This document shows positions 33,816 to 41,354 of a DNA stretch of 64,000 nucleotides, one piece after another. The notes beneath the pieces were generated by a model. It saw nothing but the letters and a program-made list of their open reading frames with translations, ran no database searches and had not been told where the DNA came from. The stretch comes from Pseudohoeflea sp964511625. Lineage in GTDB: Bacteria > Pseudomonadota > Alphaproteobacteria > Rhizobiales > Rhizobiaceae. The stretch is from assembly GCA_964511625.1 (NCBI GenBank), contig CAZEJG010000012.1, forward strand, positions 20,791-84,790, in the 5' to 3' direction. The translations under genes were made by a program, and so were the position numbers. Positions within the stretch are counted from its first letter, which is position 1, and each line of letters starts with the position of its first letter.

Positions 33816-34829
33816 CTACGCCAGCGTGCCGATGGATTTCTTGAACAGCTTGAGGAACGACCGGCCGTCGAGCCCCTTGCAGATGCGGGTCGTCTCCGGC
33901 CCCTCGAAAGAGAGGATCTGGCGGCCGGTAAAGGCCACCGTCTGGCCGCGCACCAGCCGTTCATGCAGCGCCACGTCGACGAAGAGCGGCTCGGTCATCT
34001 CGAAGAATTCCGGATGGGTGACCGCCGTCACCGCGATCGCGTCGTCGAGCGGGAAGCCGACCAGATGGAAGAACTCCCGCCAGATGTCGATATAGATCGG
34101 AAAATTCTCGACGATGTGTTTGACGACCGTGCTGTCGGGATAGTCCGCGGCCAGATCGGCGAGGTCGTCGCGCGTCAGCATCGAGGGGGCGACGCGATTG
34201 TCCTCGCAGATGTCGAGCGGCACCAGAATGACGGGCGCGCCGGAGCGCAGCACCACGCGGGCCGCCTCCGGGTCGGCCCAGATATTGTATTCCGAGACCG
34301 GCGTGATGTTGCCAGGCGTCGTGAAGCAGCCGCCGAGCACGACGATCTGCTTGACCAGCTGGGCGATGTCCGGCGCCATGTCGAGTGCCATGGCGACATT
34401 GGTCTGCGGCCCGGTCGCCACAATCGAGATTTCGCCGGGATTGGCCCGCACGGTCTCGATGATGAAGTCGACCGCATGCTTGTCCATCGCCTTGCGGACC
34501 GGCGTCGGCGCCGGCGGATTGAACTTCTTCAGCCGCTCGCCGAACCGCTCCTTGAGCCGCTTCTCGAAATGGACCGGCGCCTCCATGTCTTCCCTGGAGT
34601 TGCCGACGATCGGTCGCCAGGCGCCCGCCGCCACCGGCAGGTCGTCCCTTCCCGCGAGCGTTGCGGTGTTGAGGACGACGTTGGTGACCTGATCGATCGG
34701 GCCTGCGGCACCGGTGACCGACGTCACGCCTTCGAGCTGGATATCGTCGGAGCCGAGCGCGAAGAGGATGGCGAGAATGTCGTCGCCGGCCGAATCCACG
34801 TCGAGAATGATCCTGTGCTTGGTGGTCAT
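33816..34829 (-). CDS. Second nucleoside hydrolase paralogue with altered active site
   Basis: The protein has 337 aa from the ATG at 34829, overlapping the permease stop by 4 bp. The Ca motif reads LDVDSAGDDILAI, so the aspartates stay but the usual Pro-Gly is Ser-Ala. The loop SEYNIWADPEAA is normal. Where relatives have His-Asp-Pro, this protein has LDDAIAV, so the catalytic His is replaced by Asp. That suggests a different base, a different leaving-group mechanism or a non-nucleoside N-glycoside. It is about 28 residues longer than its neighbour. Confidence 0.9.
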   Translation of the reverse strand: MTTKHRIILDVDSAGDDILAILFALGSDDIQLEGVTSVTGAAGPIDQVTNVVLNTATLAGRDDLPVAAGAWRPIVGNSREDMEAPVHFEKRLKERFGERLKKFNPPAPTPVRKAMDKHAVDFIIETVRANPGEISIVATGPQTNVAMALDMAPDIAQLVKQIVVLGGCFTTPGNITPVSEYNIWADPEAARVVLRSGAPVILVPLDICEDNRVAPSMLTRDDLADLAADYPDSTVVKHIVENFPIYIDIWREFFHLVGFPLDDAIAVTAVTHPEFFEMTEPLFVDVALHERLVRGQTVAFTGRQILSFEGPETTRICKGLDGRSFLKLFKKSIGTLA

Positions 34830-35779
34830 GCTTTCCCACGCCTGATGAGTTGGAGGGATTCCGCCGTCTCGCGGAAGATTTTGGGCCTCTGCCGGTAGGT
34901 GAGCAGGAAGAGCGCGCCGAGCGTGACCAGATAGGGTACGGTCAGCACGAGATACGAGGAGAGCCCGAAGGTCTGGAGCCGCAGCGACAGTGCGTCGGCG
35001 AAACCGAAGAGCAGGCAGCCGAACAGGACCTTGACCGGGTCGCCCGCCGAGAAGATCAAGACTGCCACCGCCATGAAGCCGCGGCCGGACGACATGTTCT
35101 CGGCAAACATGGTGATGTAGCCAAGCGACAGATGCGCGCCCGCAAGGCCGGCGAACAGACCGCAAAGCAGCGAGGCGATATGCTGCATCAGCCCCGTCGG
35201 GATGCCGAGCGCTTCGGCGGCGGCGGGCTTCTCGCCCGCCACGCGAATATAGAGCCCGAGTTTTGTGCGGTAGATGATCACCCAGACGACGAAGACCAGG
35301 ATGAAGGCCAGATAGATCAGCGGCGTGAAGCTGCCGAGCGCCTTGCCGAGCGACCCGAGATCCTCGATCACCGGGATATGCAGCCGCGGCAGACCGACGA
35401 TGTCGCCGCTGACGATCGAGCCGCGGGTGCCGAAGATCGCCTTGGTGAGCGTGATCGTCAGGCCGCCCGCGAGGATGTTGAGCGCAAGCCCCACCACCAC
35501 CTCGTTGGCGCGCAGCGTGACGACGAAGATCGAGAAGGTCAGCGCCACGCACATGGCCGCCAGCACCCCGATCGCCACGCCGCCCCAGGCCGACTGGGTC
35601 CAGAGCGAGCCGAGTACGGCGAAGAAGGCGCCGAGCAGCATCTGCCCTTCGAGACCGATATTGAAGATGCCGGCCTTGGTGGTGAAGGTGCCGCCGAGCG
35701 CCACCAGGAGGATTGGCGTCGTCGTCCGCAGCATGGCCGCGATCAGCGAGACGTTGAAGATGGTTTCTAGAACTTCCAT
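34826..35779 (-). CDS. Nucleoside-type ABC transporter permease (BPD_transp_2), second subunit
   Basis: The protein has 317 aa with eight to nine hydrophobic helices. The family motif GIFNIGLEGQMLLGAFFAVLG is near residue 38. LRANEVVVGLALNILAGGLTI and FADALSLRLQTFGL also match RbsC/NupQ-like permeases. The start at 35779 overlaps the preceding permease by 13 bp and its stop overlaps the nucleoside hydrolase start (ATGA). It forms the channel with the 36852 permease. Confidence 0.94.
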   Translation of the reverse strand: MEVLETIFNVSLIAAMLRTTTPILLVALGGTFTTKAGIFNIGLEGQMLLGAFFAVLGSLWTQSAWGGVAIGVLAAMCVALTFSIFVVTLRANEVVVGLALNILAGGLTITLTKAIFGTRGSIVSGDIVGLPRLHIPVIEDLGSLGKALGSFTPLIYLAFILVFVVWVIIYRTKLGLYIRVAGEKPAAAEALGIPTGLMQHIASLLCGLFAGLAGAHLSLGYITMFAENMSSGRGFMAVAVLIFSAGDPVKVLFGCLLFGFADALSLRLQTFGLSSYLVLTVPYLVTLGALFLLTYRQRPKIFRETAESLQLIRRGKA

Positions 35780-36852
35780 CGACGTTCCCCCTGGCTGCTG
35801 TCGCGCCGGCGGCGCAAGAGGATCTGCGCGGAGACGCAAAGGATGATGATCGCCTGGAAGACGGTGATCACCTCGCGCGAGGCATTGGTCTCGACTTCCA
35901 TCAGCAGCGACCCCGCCCTCAGCGCGCCGAAGAACAGCGCGGTAAAGATCACCCCGATCGGGCTGCCATTGGCGAGAAGGGCCGCGATCACCCCGTCGAA
36001 ACCGAAGCCCGGCGCAAAGCCCTCCATGAAGCGGTGATGCACGCCGAGCGTCTCGACGCCGCCGGCAAGCCCGCCGACCGCACCCGAGCACAAGAGAATG
36101 ATCAGGATGTTCCGCTTGACGGCGATGCCGCCATATTCGGCAAACTTCATGTTCGCGCCCATCGTGTTCATGCCGTAACCGGCCGAGGTCCGCGTCAGGA
36201 ACAGATGGAAGCCGACCGCCAGCGCCAGTCCGATGAAGAGGCCGAAGTTCAGGCGCGAGAATTCGAAGAGCTGCGGCAGATAGGCGGTCGTGGCCACCGG
36301 ATCGGTCTCCGACCAGCCGCCCGGACGCTTGAACACGTCGATGGTCAGGTATGAGGTGAGCAGGATCGCCACATAGTTCGACAGGATGGTCGAGACCACC
36401 TCGTTGGTACCGAAGCGGGCGCGGAAGAAAGCCGGGATCAGGATCCATAGCCCCCCGGCGACCACGGCCGCGGCGAGCGCCACCAGCATATGCAGCCCTG
36501 CCGGAAGGGCGAACTGGAAGCCCACGAAGGCGGCTGCGAATCCGCCCATGTAGAGCTGGCCCTCGACCCCGATATTGAACAGCCCGCCCCTGAGCGCGAT
36601 ACAGGCCGCGACGCCCGCGATGATGATCGGGGTCGCCTGCAGGAGCGATCCGGCGATCCGCTCGGAATTGCCGAAGGCGCCGCGCAACAGCGTGGTGAAG
36701 ACGAGGATCGGATCCTCGCCCACGAGGATGATGAGGATGGCGCCGCCGATGATGGCGATCCCGAGCGCGATCAGTTGGCCGAGAATGGATTCGAGCCAGT
36801 TCGGCATGCGCCAGCTGGAGCGCACGGGTGTCGGGGTTGTGTCCACGCTCAT
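35767..36852 (-). CDS. Nucleoside-type ABC transporter permease (BPD_transp_2), first subunit
   Basis: The protein has 361 aa. Helices include LIALGIAIIGGAILIILVG and HMLVALAAAVVAGGLWILIPAFF. The motif LRGGLFNIGVEGQLYMGGFAAAFVG and FGTNEVVSTILSNYVAILLTSYL are typical of NupP/YufP-like permeases. It overlaps the ATPase gene by 4 bp. Together with 34826-35779, 36849-38375 and 38483-39490 it makes a complete BMP-type importer for nucleosides or related ribosides. Confidence 0.94.
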   Translation of the reverse strand: MSVDTTPTPVRSSWRMPNWLESILGQLIALGIAIIGGAILIILVGEDPILVFTTLLRGAFGNSERIAGSLLQATPIIIAGVAACIALRGGLFNIGVEGQLYMGGFAAAFVGFQFALPAGLHMLVALAAAVVAGGLWILIPAFFRARFGTNEVVSTILSNYVAILLTSYLTIDVFKRPGGWSETDPVATTAYLPQLFEFSRLNFGLFIGLALAVGFHLFLTRTSAGYGMNTMGANMKFAEYGGIAVKRNILIILLCSGAVGGLAGGVETLGVHHRFMEGFAPGFGFDGVIAALLANGSPIGVIFTALFFGALRAGSLLMEVETNASREVITVFQAIIILCVSAQILLRRRRDSSQGERRWKF

Positions 36853-38375
36853 GCCGCGGCCTCCCTGTTACGGGAACCGCCGGCCATCAAGTGACCGATT
36901 TCTTCCTCGGTCGTTGTGGTCGGATCGACCTCGCCGGAAATGCCGCCGGCAAACATCACAAGCACGCGGTCGGCGAGCGCCAGGATCTCGTCGATCTGCA
37001 CCGAGATCAGCAGGATCGCGGCCCCCGCATCGCGGCGGGTGACGATCTCGTCATGGATGCGTTCCATCGCGCCGATATCAACGCCCCGCGTCGGCTGGTC
37101 GATCAGCAGAAGCGGCATGTGCTGGGAGAACTCGCGCGCCACAACCACCTTCTGCATGTTGCCGCCGGACAGGGTTTTGACCGCGATGGTCTCGTCCTTG
37201 GCGCGGATATCGAAGCGCTGCATCAGCTCGCGGGCGAATTCACGGACCTTGCCCCAGCGGATCAGACCGTTTTGTGCCAGAGGCGCCTCTTGCTGGCGTC
37301 CCATCAGAATGTTGGCGCTGATGCTGGCGCCGGCATTGACGCCGCGCACCAGCCGGTCGGCCGGCACGTGGGCGAGCCCCGCCTCTCGCATGTGGCGCGG
37401 ATCGCTGCCCTCCACCGCCTTGCCGTCGAGAAAGATCTCCCCGTGGCTCGGCGCGCGCAGTCCGCTGACGACCTCTGCCAACTCGGTCTGTCCGTTGCCG
37501 TCGACGCCGACGATGCCGACGATCTCGCCGGCACGCACCTTGAGACTGACGTCGCGCAGCGCCGGCAGGCCGCGATCGTCGCGCGCGAAGATCTCGCGCA
37601 GTTCGAGCACCGTCTCGCCGGAGATCTCCTTGCGCGCACGGCGGTCGAAATTGACCGAACGTCCGACCATCATCTTGACCAGCGTGTCTTCGTCGAGCTC
37701 CTTCGTCGGACGGGTGCCGACCACCGCGCCGTCACGCAGCACGGTCACCGTGTCGGAAACCTCTAGAACCTCGTCGAGATGGTGCGAAATGAAGATCACA
37801 GTCATGCCGGCATCGGCGAAACGGCGGATAATGCGGAAGAGGTCGCGGCTTTCCTGCGGCGTCAGGACCGCCGTCGGCTCGTCGAGGATGACGACCTTGG
37901 CGCCGCGCGCCAGAACCTTGAGGATCTCGACGCGCTGCTCGGCGCCGACGGAGAGCTCGTGGATCTTCCGGTCCGGATCGATTTGCAGGCCGAACTCTTC
38001 GGAGAGCGCCCGCGCCTTGTCCGACTGGGCCTTGCGGTCGACGAGACCGGCTTTGGTGATTTCCATGCCGAGAAAGATGTTTTCCGCCACCGTGAGCGAC
38101 GGCACGAGCTTGAAATGCTGGTGGACCATGCCGAGTCCGAGGCCGATCGACGTGCGCGGCGAATCCATCACCACCGGCTTTCCGTCGATGCGGATTTCCC
38201 CGCTGTCGGGTTGCATGAGGCCGAACAGGATGTTCATCAGCGTCGTCTTGCCGGCACCGTTCTCGCCCACCAGGGCGTGAATCTCGCCCTTCCTGGCGCC
38301 GAAGCTGACATCCTTGTTGGCGGCGACGGGGCCGAAGGATTTCGACACACCGACCATCTCTACGGCAAAGGCCAT
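36849..38375 (-). CDS. Nucleoside-type ABC transporter, duplicated ATP-binding protein
   Basis: The protein has 508 aa with two ABC domains. The first has Walker A GENGAGKTTL, signature LSVGAEQRVEILKVL and Walker B VVILDEPTAVL. The second has the degenerate GVDGNGQTEL and LSGGNMQKVVVARE, the usual asymmetry of RbsA/NupO-type ATPases. It energises the BMP-type importer. It follows the binding-protein gene after a 107-bp gap that can fold strongly, and overlaps the first permease by 4 bp. Confidence 0.95.
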   Translation of the reverse strand: MAFAVEMVGVSKSFGPVAANKDVSFGARKGEIHALVGENGAGKTTLMNILFGLMQPDSGEIRIDGKPVVMDSPRTSIGLGLGMVHQHFKLVPSLTVAENIFLGMEITKAGLVDRKAQSDKARALSEEFGLQIDPDRKIHELSVGAEQRVEILKVLARGAKVVILDEPTAVLTPQESRDLFRIIRRFADAGMTVIFISHHLDEVLEVSDTVTVLRDGAVVGTRPTKELDEDTLVKMMVGRSVNFDRRARKEISGETVLELREIFARDDRGLPALRDVSLKVRAGEIVGIVGVDGNGQTELAEVVSGLRAPSHGEIFLDGKAVEGSDPRHMREAGLAHVPADRLVRGVNAGASISANILMGRQQEAPLAQNGLIRWGKVREFARELMQRFDIRAKDETIAVKTLSGGNMQKVVVAREFSQHMPLLLIDQPTRGVDIGAMERIHDEIVTRRDAGAAILLISVQIDEILALADRVLVMFAGGISGEVDPTTTTEEEIGHLMAGGSRNREAAA

Positions 38376-38408
38376 ATCGTCCAGTTCCGAGTTTGCGAAG
38401 TCGAGTTA

Positions 38409-38489
38409 CCAGTAAAGGTGGCCGGCGAACGGATCACGCGGGAGGTCTGAGAGGGGGCAACGCCGCCCGCCGGCCGGCTGTATTACTGG
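38409..38489 (-). repeat. Long nested inverted repeat between binding protein and ATPase genes
   Basis: CCAGTAA (38409-38415) pairs with TTACTGG (38483-38489). Inside it GGCCGGCG (38420-38427) pairs with CGCCGGCC (38468-38475). The remaining loop is 40 bases. The right outer arm includes the stop codon of the binding-protein gene. Hairpins here commonly protect the 3' end of a highly expressed binding-protein mRNA or attenuate readthrough. No T run follows. Confidence 0.6.
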
Positions 38490-39490
38490 TTGAGCTTAAC
38501 CTTGATCGAGCCGTCCGCGATACCGGCGCGGACCTCTTCGAGCTTGGTCATCACGTCCTCGGGGATCTTGTCCTTGACGTCGTCGCAGACCTTCAGCTCG
38601 ATGCCGTCCTGGGCCACCCCGTAGGACACCGGACCGGCCTTGACCGGATTGGAGCCGTCGACTTCGCCCTTGATGACGTCGTAGACGGCCACGTCCGCAC
38701 GCTTGAGCATGGAAGCCAGGATATGCCCCGGAGCGGTCGGGCACTGGTCGATATCGACGCCGACCGCATATTTGTCGGCCACCTTTGCCGCCTGCAGCAC
38801 GCCTTCCCCGGTGGGGCCGGCAGCCTGGTAGATCACGTCCACGCCCTGACCATAGAGCGTCATGGCGAGTTCCGAACCCTTGGCCGGATCGTCGAAGGTG
38901 CCCGAGAAGACGCCCGAGACCGAAACGCCTTCGGACTGTTCGTCGACGCCCTGCTCGTAGCCCATCAGGAAGTTGCGGATGACGGGAATATCGCGCCCGC
39001 CGATGAAGCCGACCTGCTTGCCGGAGTTGAAGCCGTCGACGCCTTTCTCGGTCAGCATGCCGGTCAGCGCGCCGACCAGATAGGAGCCTTCTTCCTCGAC
39101 GAAATCGATATAGGTCATCGTCGGGCTTTCGAGGATACCGTCGATGAAGATGAATTTCTGGTCGGGGTACGCCGCGTTCGACTTCTGCAGCGCGTCCACC
39201 AGTTCCCAGCCCATCACGAAGACGAGGTCATACTCGCCATCCTTGGCGATGTTGTTGAACTGCTCTTCATAGTCCAGCGCGCGGTTGCCGGTGTCGATGA
39301 TCTTGACCTCGACGTCCATGTCCTTCTCGGCCTTCTTCAGGCCGTCGACGATGGCGATGCCGAAGCCCTGAGAGAAGTAACCCGAGATCGCCGCCACCTT
39401 GAGTGTCTCGGCGGAAGCCGCCGTCATGCCTGCAGCCATGGCGCCGAACATCACGGCCCCCGCTGACAAATTCCTGATGATCGCCTTCAT
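38483..39490 (-). CDS. BMP-family (PnrA/Med-like) nucleoside-binding protein of an ABC importer
   Basis: The protein has 335 aa. The signal peptide MKAIIRNLSAGAVMFGAMAAGMTAASA (cleavage near residue 27) lacks a lipobox, so the mature protein is soluble in the periplasm. The BMP domain has VAAISGYFSQGFGIAIVDGLKKAE, DLVFVMGWELVDALQKS, GFIGGRDIPVIRNFLMGYEQG and YAVGVDIDQ. Characterised family members bind purine nucleosides. It is the first gene of the roughly 12-kb minus-strand operon, with TTGACA and operator copy 4 upstream. Confidence 0.94.
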   Translation of the reverse strand: MKAIIRNLSAGAVMFGAMAAGMTAASAETLKVAAISGYFSQGFGIAIVDGLKKAEKDMDVEVKIIDTGNRALDYEEQFNNIAKDGEYDLVFVMGWELVDALQKSNAAYPDQKFIFIDGILESPTMTYIDFVEEEGSYLVGALTGMLTEKGVDGFNSGKQVGFIGGRDIPVIRNFLMGYEQGVDEQSEGVSVSGVFSGTFDDPAKGSELAMTLYGQGVDVIYQAAGPTGEGVLQAAKVADKYAVGVDIDQCPTAPGHILASMLKRADVAVYDVIKGEVDGSNPVKAGPVSYGVAQDGIELKVCDDVKDKIPEDVMTKLEEVRAGIADGSIKVKLNQ

Positions 39491-39550
39491 GTCTGTTCTC
39501 CGTTTTGACCGTTTACCCGAACCCCGTTTGCCTGCCGTCCGGCGAAGCTC

Positions 39551-39611
39551 TTGACGGGTTATTTAGTTCGTGTACGAATTAAAGTTGGAAGCAAACGCGG
39601 ACTGTTGTCAA
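39551..39611. promoter_or_regulatory. Divergent promoter region with island operator copy 4
   Basis: Two opposed -35 elements are seen: TTGACA on the minus strand (39606-39611, for the nucleoside importer operon) and TTGACG on the plus strand (39551-39556, for the dehydrogenase genes). The palindrome TTCGTGTACGAA (39567-39578, perfect arms) lies between them. It is 33 bp downstream of the minus -35 and inside the plus promoter spacer, so one repressor could control both directions. Confidence 0.65.
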
Positions 39612-39691
39612 GCCGGCTTCCGCTAGAAAAACGGTTTGGATGCGAAGTTTCCGGACACTGATTTCCACCGCTTCTCGACAGGAGATCCGGC

Positions 39692-40519
39692 ATGGCGAAA
39701 CACGTCATCGTGACAGGTGCGGCAGGCCTACTCGGCTGCCATGTGGCAGAGGCATTCAGGCATTCGGGCTACGAAGTAACCGCACTCGACGTGACGGCAG
39801 CAGAAGGCGTGACGGCCGTCGATCTCACCGATCTTGACGACGCACTTGCGGCGATCGGCCCGGCCGACTGCATGGCCCATGTCGCCTCCCTCCCGCGGCC
39901 CGTCGGCTATGAGGCGCAGGACGTCTTCCGCACCAACATGCTGCTGATGTTCAACGTGCTGACCGCGATGGAGAACGCCGATATCGGCAGGATGGTCTTC
40001 GCCTCCTCCTTCTCGGTCCTCGGGCTCCCCTTCGCGCCGAAGCCTGTCGATCTCCGCTATTTCCCCATCGACGAGCACCATCCGCCCGCCCCGCAGGACG
40101 TCTATGCGGTCACCAAATGGCTCGGAGAGGAGATGGTCGACGCCTGGGTGCGCCGTACCAACCACGCAGCCGCCAGCATTCGCATGCCCTGGATTCAGAC
40201 CGCCGAGAGCTTTCCCGAACAGGTCAAGCCGCGCCGCGAACGCGAAGAGGCCGGACTCGACCTCTGGGCCTATATCGATGCCCGCGACGCCGGACGCGCC
40301 TTCGTGCAGGCCGCAGAAGCTGACATCTCCGGCCACGAGCGCTTCTTCATCTCGGCCGCCGACACCTATTCCGAACATCCGACAGCCGCCCTCATAGACG
40401 CCACCTACCCCGACATCGAACGACGCACCGATCTCCCCGGCCAAACCGCGCTTCTCGACAACACCCGCGCGAAAAAGCTGATCGGCTTTGCGCCGGAGCA
40501 TGGCTGGCGCGACTACTGA
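39692..40519 (+). CDS. NAD-dependent epimerase/dehydratase (extended SDR)
   Basis: The protein has 275 aa. The nucleotide motif VTGAAGLLGCHVAEAF at the N-terminus, the active-site Ser in FASSFSVLGLP and the YAVTK (Tyr-x3-Lys) make a competent extended SDR. Family members act on nucleotide sugars, sugars or aldonolactones. It is the first gene rightward of the divergent island promoter and followed 22 bp later by a second SDR. Oxidation of the sugar or sugar acid released by the island enzymes is a possible role. Confidence 0.9.
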   Translation: MAKHVIVTGAAGLLGCHVAEAFRHSGYEVTALDVTAAEGVTAVDLTDLDDALAAIGPADCMAHVASLPRPVGYEAQDVFRTNMLLMFNVLTAMENADIGRMVFASSFSVLGLPFAPKPVDLRYFPIDEHHPPAPQDVYAVTKWLGEEMVDAWVRRTNHAAASIRMPWIQTAESFPEQVKPRREREEAGLDLWAYIDARDAGRAFVQAAEADISGHERFFISAADTYSEHPTAALIDATYPDIERRTDLPGQTALLDNTRAKKLIGFAPEHGWRDY

Positions 40520-40541
40520 CATCCCGAGCAGAGGCAGACAC

Positions 40542-41351
40542 ATGACCGAGACTTTCAAAGGCAAGACCGTCCTCGTGACCGGAGGTGCCGGCGCGATTGG
40601 GTCCGCAACCGCACGGACCTTTCTCGAGCGCGGCGCCAACGTCGTCCTCGTCGATCTCGACGCAGACGGTCTCGACACGGTCGCCGCGGGGCTCGGAGCA
40701 CCAGGCAAGGTCAGGACGGTCGCCGGCGACGTGTCGGACGCCGAGGTGATGAAAGACGCGGTCGCCTTCGCCGTCGAGACTTTCGGCGCGCTCGATATCG
40801 CGTTCAACAATGCCGGTATTTCCGGCGAGGTCGCACCCGTTCACAAACTGCCGCTCGACGAGTGGGACAGGATCGTTCGCGTCAACCTGCGCTCGATGTT
40901 CGTCTCGCTCCAGGCGGTCGCCGCCGAGATGGTGCGCTCCGGCAAGGGCGGCGCGATCGTCAACATGGGCTCGTCAATGGCCGGATGGGACGTGCTCGCC
41001 GGCGGTGCCGGCTATGTGGCGACCAAGCACGCCGTCGTCGGCCTCACCAAGTCCGCCGCCTTCGACCTCGCCCCGCACGGCATCCGCGTCAACGCCGTCT
41101 GCCCCGGCGTCATCGAGACGACGCTCGGTGTTCCCGGACTGCGCGAGGGCAATACCGACGGCCAGTCTCAGGTCGAGAAATTTGCAAGCCGCATACCGTC
41201 CAGGCGCATCGGCCAGGTCGAGGACGTCGCCGAGGTCGCGGCCTTCCTCGCCTCCGACGCTGCCCGCCACGTCAATGGCGCGGCCTGGCTGATCGATGGC
41301 GGCCAGACCCTGCAGAGCTTTTCCAACGGCCCGGATTCGGGCGGGTACTGA
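40542..41351 (+). CDS. Short-chain dehydrogenase/reductase (classical SDR)
   Basis: The protein has 269 aa. TGGAGAIGSA binds the cofactor, followed by NNAG, the catalytic Ser in NMGSSMAG and GYVATKHAVVGLTK (Tyr-x3-Lys); the C-terminal GAAWLIDGGQTLQSF is typical. An Asp at the end of beta-strand 2 (VVLVDLDADG) favours NAD over NADP. The ATG at 40542 has GAGG upstream. It is probably co-transcribed with the extended SDR and converges on modC with only 3 bp between the stop codons. Confidence 0.93.
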   Translation: MTETFKGKTVLVTGGAGAIGSATARTFLERGANVVLVDLDADGLDTVAAGLGAPGKVRTVAGDVSDAEVMKDAVAFAVETFGALDIAFNNAGISGEVAPVHKLPLDEWDRIVRVNLRSMFVSLQAVAAEMVRSGKGGAIVNMGSSMAGWDVLAGGAGYVATKHAVVGLTKSAAFDLAPHGIRVNAVCPGVIETTLGVPGLREGNTDGQSQVEKFASRIPSRRIGQVEDVAEVAAFLASDAARHVNGAAWLIDGGQTLQSFSNGPDSGGY

Positions 41352-41354
41352 CCC

